In this document: positions 1-7,799 of the stretch, one piece after another
How the letters are laid out: each line of letters opens with the position of its first letter
How positions within the stretch are numbered: position 1 is the first letter of the stretch
Assembly: GCF_025629245.1 (NCBI RefSeq)
Contig: NZ_JANZXN010000017.1
Span: 1-64,000 of the forward strand
DNA length: 64,000 bases
From: Natronobiforma cellulositropha
GTDB lineage: Archaea > Halobacteriota > Halobacteria > Halobacteriales > Natrialbaceae
Direction of reading: 5' to 3'
Notes under the pieces: model-generated
Databases searched by the model: none
What the model was told of the DNA's origin: nothing
The model's input: only the letters and a program-made list of their open reading frames with translations
Program-made: the position numbers and the translations under genes

Positions 1-1
1 C

Positions 2-307
2 GACGAACAGGTCCTCGAGGTCGACCCACCACTCGAGCGCGAGCCGGACACCACGCTCCAGCTCGTGGCGTTACCCTCCGGCTCGCTCGAGGTGTTCCGT
101 CGGCTGCTGGTCCACCACCTCGGCTGTCAGATCCGCGATTGTTATCTCGAGATGGGTGTCGAACCACCTGAAGCCTTCCGCCTCCTGGGCCACGGCTTCT
201 ACGACTCCGCCCAGCGCTACCGTCTGCTCGAGCGCTACGAACCCTACTTCGACTTCGAGGCGGACATTCCCGGCTACCGAACGGTCGACATCGGCCAACC
301 GCGATAA
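2..307 (+). CDS. 3' end of an unrecognised CDS, cut by the window edge
   Basis: Only the last 101 codons are visible. The frame is open from base 2 to a TAA stop at 305-307. The segment is acidic with haloarchaeal codon use and contains CQIRDCYLEMG and a Tyr- and Phe-rich tail near LLERYEPYFDFEADIPGY. There is no membrane segment and no catalytic motif that I recognise. It is convergent with thrS, whose stop lies 131 bases away; that gap holds nothing recognisable. The GTG at 65 is internal to the open frame and is unlikely to be the true start. I cannot name the family. Confidence 0.6.
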   Translation, partial: DEQVLEVDPPLEREPDTTLQLVALPSGSLEVFRRLLVHHLGCQIRDCYLEMGVEPPEAFRLLGHGFYDSAQRYRLLERYEPYFDFEADIPGYRTVDIGQPR

Positions 308-438
308 CCCGTGGCGAGCAGCGAACACTCGAGAAACCAGTGAGGGTACGACACATCCAGGTCCGGTACTTGAGCGCGAGGCCGACGAGGTGTAAAACAA
401 GGCGTTCAGGTCGGACGATAGGTGCGCTCTCGAGTGCG

Positions 439-2382
439 CTACTCGGCGAGGAAGTCTGGCGCGCTGCGTTTCTCGTCGCGCTCTGCCTCGAGATGAGCAC
501 GGAACGCGTCGACCTCGACGTCGTACTCCTGCTGTTCGAAGCGGTCGCGCACGGAGATGTTGCCGGCCTCTTCCTCGTTGTCGCCGACGATGATCTGGTA
601 GGGGACGCGGTCGTCGTGGGCGGCGCGGATCTTGCGCTCGAGGGTGGCGTCGCGGCCGTCGACCTCGACGCGGAAGTCGTCGAACTCGTTGGCGACGCGG
701 TGGGCGTAGCCCAGCGAGGCGTCGGAGATGGGGAGGACGCGCACCTGTTCGGGGGCCAGCCAGAACGGGAAGTTGCCCTCGTAGTGCTCGATGAGCATCA
801 TGAAGAAGCGCTCGTAGCTGCCGTAGAGCGCCCGGTGGATCATCACCGGCCGGTGGTCCTCGTTGTCCTCGCCGACGTACGAGAGGTCGAAGCGCTCGGG
901 CATGTTGAAGTCGAGCTGGACGGTCGGGCCGTCCCAGCTCCGCCCGATGGCGTCTTTGAACGCGAAGTCGATCTTCGGGCCGTAGAACGCGCCGTCGCCC
1001 GCCTCCAGGTCGTACTCGTAGCCGCGTTTCTCGAGGACGGACTCGAGCTGTTCTTCGGCTCGCTCCCAGATCTCGTCGCTCCCGACGCTCTTCTCGGGGC
1101 GGGTGGCGAGTGCCATCTCGTACTCTAAGTCGAACGTCTCTAAGACGTCGACGATCATGTCCATGATCTGTTCGACCTCGCGTTCGATCTGGTCGGCGCG
1201 GACGAAGAGGTGGCCGTCGTCGATGGTGAACGCCCAGACCCGCGAGAGACCGGAGAGTTCGCCGCGCTGTTCTTTCCGGTACACCTTGCCGTTCTCGGCG
1301 TAGCGGATCGGCAGGTCGCGGTAGGACCAGGAGTGGTCCTGGAAGATGGCGGCGTGGCCGGGGCAGTTCATCGGCTTCAGGCCGAACTCGTCGTCGCCGA
1401 CGTCGAAGATGAACATGTCGTCGGCGTAGTTCTCGTAGTGGCCCGAGCGGTGCCAGAGATCGGTCTTGAAGACGTGGGGCGTCTCGACGTAGTCGTAGTC
1501 GGCCGCCACGTTGAGGTCCTCGACGAAGCGCTCGAGTTCGCGCAGGATGGTCTTCCCCGGTGGGTGATACAGCGGCAGTCCGGGACCGGTCACGTCCTGG
1601 ATCGAGAAGAGATCCATCTCGCGGCCGATCTTGCGGTGGTCGCGTTCTGCGGCCTGTTCCCGGCGCTCGAGGAACTCCTCGAGGTCGGACTCGCTCTCGA
1701 AGGCGGTGCCGTAGATGCGCGTCTGCATCGGGTTCTCCTCGTCACCGCGCCAGTAGGCACCGGCGATGTCGAGGAGGTCGACGACGCCGATCTCGCCGGT
1801 CGATTCGACGTGGGGGCCCGCACAGAGGTCCTCCCACTCGCCCTGTTTGTAGAAGGTGACGGTCTCGCCCGCCTCGGCGAGTTCCTCGAGTAACTCGAGT
1901 TTGTAGGGTTCGTCGGCGAGACGCTCGCGGGCGTCTTCGATCGAGACCTCCTCGCGGACGATGTCGTAGTCGGCTTCGAGGATGTCCTCGATCTCGCGCT
2001 CGAGCGTTTTCAGGTCGCTCTCGTCGATCTCGAGGTCGTCGAAGTCGTAGTAGAAGCCGTCGTCGGTCGGTGGCCCGATGGCGAGTTTGGCGTCCTCGAA
2101 GTGGCGCTCGACCGCCTGGGCGAGACAGTGGGCGGCGGAGTGGCGCATCACGTCGAGGTACTCCGCCGACCCGTCGGTGACGATCTCGAGGCTGACGCCG
2201 TCGTAGACGGGCTGTTCTTTCGCGACGAGGTCGCCGTCGAGTTTGCCGGCGACCGTGTCGCGGCCGAGACCGGGACCGATCTCGTAGGCGCAGTCTTCGA
2301 CCGTTGCACCCGCGTCGACCGCGAGTTCCGAGCCGTCGGGGAGGACGACCGTCAGGTGTGGCTGTGAGTCTGATTCTGACAT
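439..2382 (-). CDS. thrS: threonyl-tRNA synthetase
   Basis: This enzyme charges tRNA-Thr with threonine in the cytoplasm. At 647 aa it has the full bacterial-type architecture: a TGS domain (about residues 8-70), then an editing domain with the HSAAH motif (H81, H85) and a second site with C187 and H191, then a class II catalytic core with the zinc cysteine C340 in LKPMNCPGH, and an anticodon-binding domain at the C-terminus. The bacterial-type editing domain, rather than the D-Tyr deacylase-like domain of many archaea, fits haloarchaea. The ATG at 2382 puts the TGS domain at the N-terminus as usual. It is transcribed alone, and an inverted repeat lies upstream at 2470-2521. Confidence 0.97.
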   Translation of the reverse strand: MSESDSQPHLTVVLPDGSELAVDAGATVEDCAYEIGPGLGRDTVAGKLDGDLVAKEQPVYDGVSLEIVTDGSAEYLDVMRHSAAHCLAQAVERHFEDAKLAIGPPTDDGFYYDFDDLEIDESDLKTLEREIEDILEADYDIVREEVSIEDARERLADEPYKLELLEELAEAGETVTFYKQGEWEDLCAGPHVESTGEIGVVDLLDIAGAYWRGDEENPMQTRIYGTAFESESDLEEFLERREQAAERDHRKIGREMDLFSIQDVTGPGLPLYHPPGKTILRELERFVEDLNVAADYDYVETPHVFKTDLWHRSGHYENYADDMFIFDVGDDEFGLKPMNCPGHAAIFQDHSWSYRDLPIRYAENGKVYRKEQRGELSGLSRVWAFTIDDGHLFVRADQIEREVEQIMDMIVDVLETFDLEYEMALATRPEKSVGSDEIWERAEEQLESVLEKRGYEYDLEAGDGAFYGPKIDFAFKDAIGRSWDGPTVQLDFNMPERFDLSYVGEDNEDHRPVMIHRALYGSYERFFMMLIEHYEGNFPFWLAPEQVRVLPISDASLGYAHRVANEFDDFRVEVDGRDATLERKIRAAHDDRVPYQIIVGDNEEEAGNISVRDRFEQQEYDVEVDAFRAHLEAERDEKRSAPDFLAE

Positions 2383-2469
2383 AGCTATGAGTGTGGTGGC
2401 TGTGAACCGTCCGGTGGGGTGTCCATCACGGATACCGTCCGCTGGTCGGATGTGAGCGACACAGCGTAC

Positions 2470-2521
2470 GGTAGGTGTGAATTAGAAGCGGGCGAGCGGC
2501 CCTGTAAAGTAGACACCTACC
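2470..2521. promoter_or_regulatory. inverted repeats in the thrS upstream region
   Basis: GGTAGGTGT at 2470-2478 is the exact reverse complement of ACACCTACC at 2513-2521, with 34 bases between. A second small inverted repeat, TACCA/TGGTA, overlaps the right arm at about 2518-2530. Both lie about 90-150 bases upstream of the thrS ATG. They could be an operator or a 5' leader fold; no regulator is identifiable. The rest of the 2383-2607 gap shows no gene. Confidence 0.35.
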
Positions 2522-2607
2522 ATCGTGGTACGTGGTAATCTCGAGTGGGATAAAAGCATTGTGATGGCCTGCCGTCGGGTGGTCGGCTGTGAGTACACCG
2601 TCGCCGC

Positions 2608-3807
2608 TCAGGCGACGTAACTGTCGACCCACTCCTGGAGTCCGACGGCGAGGACGAACAACAGCGCCAGGAACTCGGCCGATTTCGCCACCAGCGCGGC
2701 GCTGTCCTCCCGGAACGCCTCGCCGAGCTGTTCGATCAGCGCCGGACTGTGGTCGTGGTGGCCGTGGTCGCCGTGGTCGTGGCTGTGCTCGAGACCGAGG
2801 TACTCGAGCGGCAGCAGTGACTCGGTGTAGCCGAGGAAGTGCCAGTCGACGTAGAACGCGAGCGCGAGGAAGGTGAGACCGCCCGCGAGCGCCATGGCGT
2901 ACTGGCGGGCGAGGTAGCCGGTCGCGAAGCCGCCGACGACGAGGTAGGCGGCGAGGGCGAAGGCGACGAACGCGAGTGAGAGCGCCGCTCCCTCGAGTCC
3001 AGAACGCAGTGCCTCGAGTAGCCCGGCCGCGCCGAGGGCGAGGTGGACGGTCGCAGTGACGAGGACGAGCGCGCCGGCGAGTGTGAGGAGCGTCTGGCGG
3101 GCGTTCGCTGCCTCGAACGGCCGCCAGTAGAGCACGCCGAGGGTGAAGACGAACGCGAGCGTCGAGAGCGCGTACGCCTGCGAGTAGAGCGTGGCCGTGA
3201 GCGCGGTCGTCGTCCCCGCGCCGGAGACGAACGCGACGATCAGGGGGAAACTACAGCCGACACAGGAGAAGACGCCGACGAGTCCCACGGACGCCTCGCC
3301 GGTGGCGTCGAGAATCGTCACGTACAGCAGGTAGGCGAGGGCGATGAAGCCGATCAGGAGGTACGGCGAAACCGTCGAGACGAGATACGGGCCGGAGTAG
3401 ACGAGCGCCGGCCCGTAGCCCGGTGGGACCGCCGTCGCGACCTCGAGTCCGTAGGCGAAGTCGGCGAACGCCGGCGTAACCTCGTGGCCCATGAAGCGGT
3501 GGCCCCGCCCGACGAGACCGCCGAAGTAGGCGAGTACGAGGAAGTAGGCGGCCGCTATCGCGCCGGCAGCGGTGCGTTTTCGCCCGCTCGCTGCTGGTGG
3601 GTCCGTCCGCCACACCGCCCAGATGCTGAGGTTGATCCAGACGAACGGGTAGACGTGGAAGGCCATCAACTGGGCGTTCGCGACCGTCACGTAGGTCCAG
3701 ATGAGCAGCGCTTCTGCGAAGAGGATACTCGCCCAGACGACCGCTGAAAACGGCGTCGGCGACCAGCGAACGAGTGCGTTCGAAGCTGCCATCGATCGCT
3801 CGTCCAT
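2608..3807 (-). CDS. polytopic membrane protein with a His-rich loop and a SCVGCSFP motif
   Basis: This 399-residue integral membrane protein has roughly ten hydrophobic segments. Two features suggest metal handling: a CVGC motif inside a membrane-proximal segment (FSCVGCSFP, middle of the protein) and a run of alternating His and Asp near the C-terminus (HSHDHGDHGHHDHS). I do not recognise an enzyme or transporter family; similar haloarchaeal proteins are annotated only as domains of unknown function. The start at 3807 (MDERSM) has an alternative ATG at 3792. It is monocistronic, between thrS and pyrE. The link to metal is inference from composition. Confidence 0.75.
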   Translation of the reverse strand: MDERSMAASNALVRWSPTPFSAVVWASILFAEALLIWTYVTVANAQLMAFHVYPFVWINLSIWAVWRTDPPAASGRKRTAAGAIAAAYFLVLAYFGGLVGRGHRFMGHEVTPAFADFAYGLEVATAVPPGYGPALVYSGPYLVSTVSPYLLIGFIALAYLLYVTILDATGEASVGLVGVFSCVGCSFPLIVAFVSGAGTTTALTATLYSQAYALSTLAFVFTLGVLYWRPFEAANARQTLLTLAGALVLVTATVHLALGAAGLLEALRSGLEGAALSLAFVAFALAAYLVVGGFATGYLARQYAMALAGGLTFLALAFYVDWHFLGYTESLLPLEYLGLEHSHDHGDHGHHDHSPALIEQLGEAFREDSAALVAKSAEFLALLFVLAVGLQEWVDSYVA

Positions 3808-3961
3808 TCGGCGAGCAAACCCATAAGCGACCGCATTTCGACCCGTCGTCGTTCCCCACTCGAGGGCGGTGAAGACGGCTCGAGCGTATCGAATTCGGCC
3901 GCTTTGACACGGATACCGAACCCGTTCGGGTCGCCTCGGCGCGGCTGTCGGACGAGCGCCG

Positions 3962-4498
3962 TCAGTCCCGTCCGGCGTCGGCCAGCAACGCGCTCGCAGT
4001 CACGAGCGCGTCGACCTCGACGCCCGCCTCCTCGATGGCTTCACGGCCACCCTCTTCGCGGTCGACGACGACGAGCGCGCGCTCGACGGTCGCCCCGGCC
4101 GCCCGCAGCGCCTCGACGGCGTCGATCAGGCTGGTTCCCGTGGTGACGATGTCCTCGAGTACGACGACCTCCTCGCCCGCCTCGAGGTCGCCTTCGACCA
4201 GGTTGCCGGTGCCGTACTCCTTGCGCTGTTTGCGCGCGATGACGTAGGGGACGCCCGCGGCGACGCTCGTCGCGGCGGCGAGCGGGACGCCACCGAGGGC
4301 GACGCCCGCGAGTTTCGCGTCCTCCTCGAGTCGCTCGGCGAACGCCTCGGCGATCAGCGCGAGACACTGCGGATCGGTCTCGAAGAGGTACTTGTCCACG
4401 TAGTACTCGCTCGTCCCGCCGTGAGAGAGTTCGAACTCGCCGAAGCGGACGGCGTCGGCCGCCCGAAGCGCGTCGATGAGGTCCTGGTTCGCGGTCAT
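3962..4498 (-). CDS. pyrE: orotate phosphoribosyltransferase
   Basis: It makes orotidine 5'-phosphate from orotate and PRPP in de novo pyrimidine synthesis. At 178 aa it has the usual length. The type I phosphoribosyltransferase PRPP loop is [13 protein letters not shown] at residues 112-123, and the catalytic loop contains [11 protein letters not shown] (residues 89-99). The ATG at 4498 gives the compact archaeal N-terminus. It is followed after 52 bases upstream by carS on the same strand, so the two may be co-transcribed although their pathways are unrelated. Confidence 0.96.
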   Translation of the reverse strand: MTANQDLIDALRAADAVRFGEFELSHGGTSEYYVDKYLFETDPQCLALIAEAFAERLEEDAKLAGVALGGVPLAAATSVAAGVPYVIARKQRKEYGTGNLVEGDLEAGEEVVVLEDIVTTGTSLIDAVEALRAAGATVERALVVVDREEGGREAIEEAGVEVDALVTASALLADAGRD

Positions 4499-4554
4499 CT
4501 GTCGTCCGGGAGGACCCGCTCGAGCGAGATAAGCAGTCTGAAACGCCCGCGACG

Positions 4555-5103
4555 CTACCAGGGTTCGTTCTTCAAGCCGAGCCAGTAGGCGGCGACGTTC
4601 GTCCCGACGTGGAGCACCGGCGTCATGATCACCACGACGAGGAGGACGCCGAGGGTGAACGTCTCGAGGAACCAGCCGGGTGCGACGACGAACGCGAGGG
4701 CGAGCGAGACGACGACGAAGTCGAGCTGGTCGACGCCGGGGAAGGGCGCACCGCGGTCGCGGCCGGTTCGGCGCTTGAGAAAGGAGGCGGTCATGTCGCC
4801 GAGCATCGCGCCGAGGGGGAGCGCGAGGACGACCTCGGGCGGGAAGGTCGGGAGGTCCTCGATTCCGGTCGCCGCTCCCACGTCGCCCGCGACCGCGTTG
4901 AGTGCGAGGGCGAGGACGGCCCCGACGGCGGTCCCGACGGCGGTCCCGCGCCAGGTCTTTCCGTCGCCGAGGAGGCGCTTTTCGTTCCAGGTTCGTCCGC
5001 CATCGATCGGTCTCCCACCCCCCGCGAGCACGGCCACGTTGTTGGGGACGTACGCTGGTAACATCGCCCAGAACGCGATCACGACTGTCTCGAGCACTGC
5101 CAT
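4555..5103 (-). CDS. carS: CDP-archaeol synthase
   Basis: This integral membrane CTP transferase activates unsaturated archaetidic acid to CDP-archaeol, the precursor of polar membrane lipids. The 182-residue protein has about five membrane segments and the family signatures [12 protein letters not shown] near the N-terminus, [11 protein letters not shown] (about residues 47-57) and [18 protein letters not shown] before the Asp-containing segment. The frame stays open far upstream on this strand, but that extension is the antisense of the proline dehydrogenase gene, so the ATG at 5103 is the real start. It is divergent from the proline dehydrogenase gene with about 100 bases between. Confidence 0.93.
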   Translation of the reverse strand: MAVLETVVIAFWAMLPAYVPNNVAVLAGGGRPIDGGRTWNEKRLLGDGKTWRGTAVGTAVGAVLALALNAVAGDVGAATGIEDLPTFPPEVVLALPLGAMLGDMTASFLKRRTGRDRGAPFPGVDQLDFVVVSLALAFVVAPGWFLETFTLGVLLVVVIMTPVLHVGTNVAAYWLGLKNEPW

Positions 5104-5205
5104 ATCCCTCGCAAGGAACCCGCCGGCCTTAACGGGGGATGGTTCGCGTGCGGCGACGCCTCGAGAACCGCCAACCCTCTTAGCGCTCGGGTGCAACTGT
5201 CGGCT

Positions 5206-6042
5206 GTGATTCCGCCCATCGCGAACCGGTTCGTCGCGGGGGAGACACCCGCGGAGGCGCTCGCCCACGCCGCCCGACTCGAGGAACGCGGCGTCTCCGC
5301 CATCGTCAACCTGCTCGGCGAGCACTACGACGACCCGGCGACGGTCGCTGCCGACGTCGCCGAGTACGAGCGGCTGATCGAGGACATCGCCGACGCGGGT
5401 CTCGACGCGACGGTTTCGGTCAAACCCAGCCAGCTCGGTCTCGACCTCGGTGCGACGGTTTTCGACGAGCACCTCGAGCGACTCGTCGAGTACGGCGTCG
5501 AACGCGGCGTCTTCGTCTGGGTCGACATGGAAGACCACACGACGACCGACGCCACGCTCGCGGCGTTCGAGAGGCTCGCGCGCGAACACGACGGCGGCGT
5601 CGGTGTCTGTCTGCAGGCGAACCTGAAACGCACCCGTGAGGACCTCGAGCGACTGGCCGACGTCCCGGGGAAGGTCCGTCTGGTCAAGGGTGCCTACGAC
5701 GAACCGGCGGCGGTGGCTTTCACCGAGCAGGCGACGGTCAACCGGGTCTACCGCGAGTTGCTCGCGTACGCGCTCGAGACCTACGAGGGCGGCGTCGCGG
5801 TCGCCAGCCACGATCCGGCGCTGATCGAGTACGCGGCCGAACTGGCGGCCGAACACGACGCCGACCTCGAGTTTCAGCTGTTGATGGGCGTCCGCGAGGA
5901 CGCTCAGTACGACCTCTCGAGCGAGTACCCGGTGTATCAGTACGTCCCCTACGGCTCCCGGTGGAAGTCCTACTTCTACCGGCGCGTCAGAGAGCGCCGC
6001 GAGAACCTGTGGTTCGCGCTGCGAGCGATCGTGGGCCGATAA
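5206..6042 (+). CDS. proline dehydrogenase (FAD-dependent)
   Basis: It oxidises proline to pyrroline-5-carboxylate, passing electrons to the respiratory chain. The 278-residue single-domain protein has the PRODH barrel signatures SVKPSQLGL, RLVKGAYDEP and VASHDP, and the C-terminal substrate-binding segment YFYRRVRERRENL. The GTG at 5206 gives the start MIPPIANRFV, which fits homologues as I remember them; an in-frame GTG at 5191 would add five residues. No pyrroline-5-carboxylate dehydrogenase gene is adjacent, so the second step must be encoded elsewhere. Confidence 0.9.
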   Translation: MIPPIANRFVAGETPAEALAHAARLEERGVSAIVNLLGEHYDDPATVAADVAEYERLIEDIADAGLDATVSVKPSQLGLDLGATVFDEHLERLVEYGVERGVFVWVDMEDHTTTDATLAAFERLAREHDGGVGVCLQANLKRTREDLERLADVPGKVRLVKGAYDEPAAVAFTEQATVNRVYRELLAYALETYEGGVAVASHDPALIEYAAELAAEHDADLEFQLLMGVREDAQYDLSSEYPVYQYVPYGSRWKSYFYRRVRERRENLWFALRAIVGR

Positions 6043-6081
6043 AGGGAAGGGCTCATATCCCCGTGGTGTGAGTCTGGGCAC

Positions 6082-6873
6082 ATGACGTCGTGGAAACGGG
6101 ACTTCGCGAGCGGGCTCATCGTCCTCGGCCCGATTCTCGTCTCCCTCTACATCATCTACTGGCTGTACGGATTCCTCGCCGGGATCACCCCCGGAGTGAT
6201 CCTCGACGCCAACTCCCTCGAGTGGCTCATCGCGGGCGAGAGTGCGCAGGCAGAACAGGCGCGCGGACACCTCGCACAGCTCTTGCGCGTCATCGTGGTC
6301 ATCACCGTCTTCATCATCCTCACCCTCTCCGTGGGCTATCTGATGCGCACGACCATCGGCGGTCTCGTCGAGCGGATGGTCGACGACGTCGCCAACCGGG
6401 TCCCCGGTCTCCGCGTCGTCTACAACGCCTCGAAGATGGCCGCTGAGACCGCCTTCGGCGAGCAGGACTCGTTGCAGTCGCCGGTCAAACTCGAGACCTG
6501 GAACGGGCTCCGGATGACGGCGTTCAAGACCGGGAAAATCGCAGACGACGGCCGCGAAGTGCTCTTCTTGCCGACCTCGCCGAACATCACGACGGGCTTC
6601 GTCATCGAGGTCGAATCCCACCGGATCACCGAACTCGACGAGGACGTCGAAGAGGCGCTCACCCGCGTCCTCAGCGCTGGCTTCGGTGACGCCGACCGGA
6701 CCAAACGCGGCATGGATGCCGGCGTCCCCATCGACGTCGTCGACGACCGCGTCTCGGAGTTCGAAGAGGTCGTCGACGAGCACACCGCGACGGCACAGGA
6801 CGTCCTCGACGAGAAGACCGGCCGCGTCACGGAAGTCGGGGACGGTCCCTCGAAGAAGGGCGAAGACGACTGA
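6082..6873 (+). CDS. DUF502 family membrane protein
   Basis: The 263-residue protein has two N-terminal membrane helices (about residues 10-35 and 67-90) joined by a short external loop, followed by a large soluble domain with the DUF502 hallmarks of the segment VANRVPGLRVVYNASKM and FLPTSPNITTGFVIEV. The family is widespread in bacteria, archaea and plants, and its biochemical role is not established as far as I know. The acidic C-terminal tail is a halophilic trait. It starts 39 bases after the proline dehydrogenase stop and could share its transcript. Confidence 0.9.
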   Translation: MTSWKRDFASGLIVLGPILVSLYIIYWLYGFLAGITPGVILDANSLEWLIAGESAQAEQARGHLAQLLRVIVVITVFIILTLSVGYLMRTTIGGLVERMVDDVANRVPGLRVVYNASKMAAETAFGEQDSLQSPVKLETWNGLRMTAFKTGKIADDGREVLFLPTSPNITTGFVIEVESHRITELDEDVEEALTRVLSAGFGDADRTKRGMDAGVPIDVVDDRVSEFEEVVDEHTATAQDVLDEKTGRVTEVGDGPSKKGEDD

Positions 6874-6912
6874 CCGCAGCGCCTTCTGGCTTCGCTCGAG
6901 TGGACGACTCCC

Positions 6913-7074
6913 TTACCGGAGGTCCCGAGCTTCTTCCTGGCTGAGATAACAGCCACAGGAGGCCTGGATGGTGAACGGGCCGGTGGCGGTCACGCCGACG
7001 ACCACGCTCTCACAGCGGGGACAGCGCGGCGGGTTCCACTCCTCGCCGCCCCAGCGGTCGTACTCCTCGCTCAT
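6913..7074 (-). CDS. 53-residue zinc-ribbon-like small protein
   Basis: A short ORF runs from ATG at 7074 to TAA at 6913. The 53-residue product has CPRC at residues 18-21 and CGC at 40-42, two metal-ligand pairs about 20 residues apart as in a minimal zinc ribbon. It begins MSEEYDRWGGEEW, a tryptophan-rich acidic start, and ends SQEEARDLR. Codon use matches its neighbours and the cysteine knuckles make chance unlikely. It is convergent with the DUF502 gene, 39 bases away. The function is unknown; such micro-proteins in haloarchaea may bind nucleic acid or protein partners. Confidence 0.75.
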   Translation of the reverse strand: MSEEYDRWGGEEWNPPRCPRCESVVVGVTATGPFTIQASCGCYLSQEEARDLR

Positions 7075-7374
7075 CGACGTCGCTCCGTGGGGGTTGCTTG
7101 AGCGGTTGCAGGGTCTACTCGCGTGCGCGAGGCGATGGCAGGTGCTTGAGCGCGTGAATCGGTGGCCAACACGCGAGCGCGTGGCTGGCTGTCGGTTCCC
7201 TGTGCGCGCAACTGGTTGTCGACTTCTCGAGTGGTCCGCCGGGACCGTGTGGCCGGCCCTCGAGTGAGAGACTGGTCTCCTCGAGTGAGAGGGTTGGGAC
7301 TCCGAGAACCGGCGTTTCGCGGGCTGTACGGTGCGTTTGCGAGGCTTTTAAGTTCGCGTGGTTGGTACTGAATC

Positions 7375-7509
7375 ATGGCTTCAAATCCATCTCTGGATGT
7401 GGAAGCCACGCCTCGGGTGCTGGTACCACCCGGGGCACTTTCTGTGCGTGCCCCACCTCGACGGCGGGCGTCGCTTCCAGGTGTGACTTTCACGAAGTCC
7501 TACATATAA
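7375..7509 (+). ncRNA. candidate structured RNA or mobile-element remnant: five consecutive stem-loops
   Basis: The 7075-7799 gap has no convincing large gene. Within it, five perfect stem-loops lie end to end: 7377-7382 with 7402-7407 (inner stem 7385-7389 with 7394-7398), 7414-7419 with 7427-7432, 7432-7438 with 7448-7454, 7459-7463 with 7469-7473, and 7485-7489 with 7495-7499. A TATA-like CTTTTAAG at about 7345-7352 sits some 27 bases before ATG 7375, which opens a 44-codon frame ending at 7509. The frame is Arg- and Pro-rich and may be incidental. The density of stems suggests a folded RNA, or the structured end of an IS200/IS605-type element. Confidence 0.4.
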
Positions 7510-7799
7510 TTTCTGGAAATGGGTGGTGGTGATGAAGCGGGTGTCTGGCTCACCTGTACTGGGTACTCTGGACGGCCAAACAGAAGTTTGACACCGTGCT
7601 CGTTGACAAATCACGCCTGAGATCCGGTTACTTCAGGATGCTTTATGGGCGACTGTCATTGAATTGAATGTCTGGTTTGGAAGGTATTTTCTTGCCTATT
7701 TTGACAGACTGTCCGATAGACTTTATCGATTAAAACCGGAATTGGATTGATTATCTATGACCGAAAGACTGAGTAGTCTATCACCTCCACTGGCCTGTT

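Noticed and set aside
5104-6783. Long minus-strand frame continuous with carS, over 500 codons
   Set aside because: It is antisense to the proline dehydrogenase and DUF502 genes, which have clear family motifs. The extension is Asp-, Val- and Arg-rich in the manner of high-GC shadow frames.
7071-7493. 140-codon minus-strand frame in the gap after the zinc-ribbon gene
   Set aside because: Arg-, Ser- and Thr-rich composition without motifs, and it lies across the stem-loop run. It overlaps the start of the 53-residue gene.
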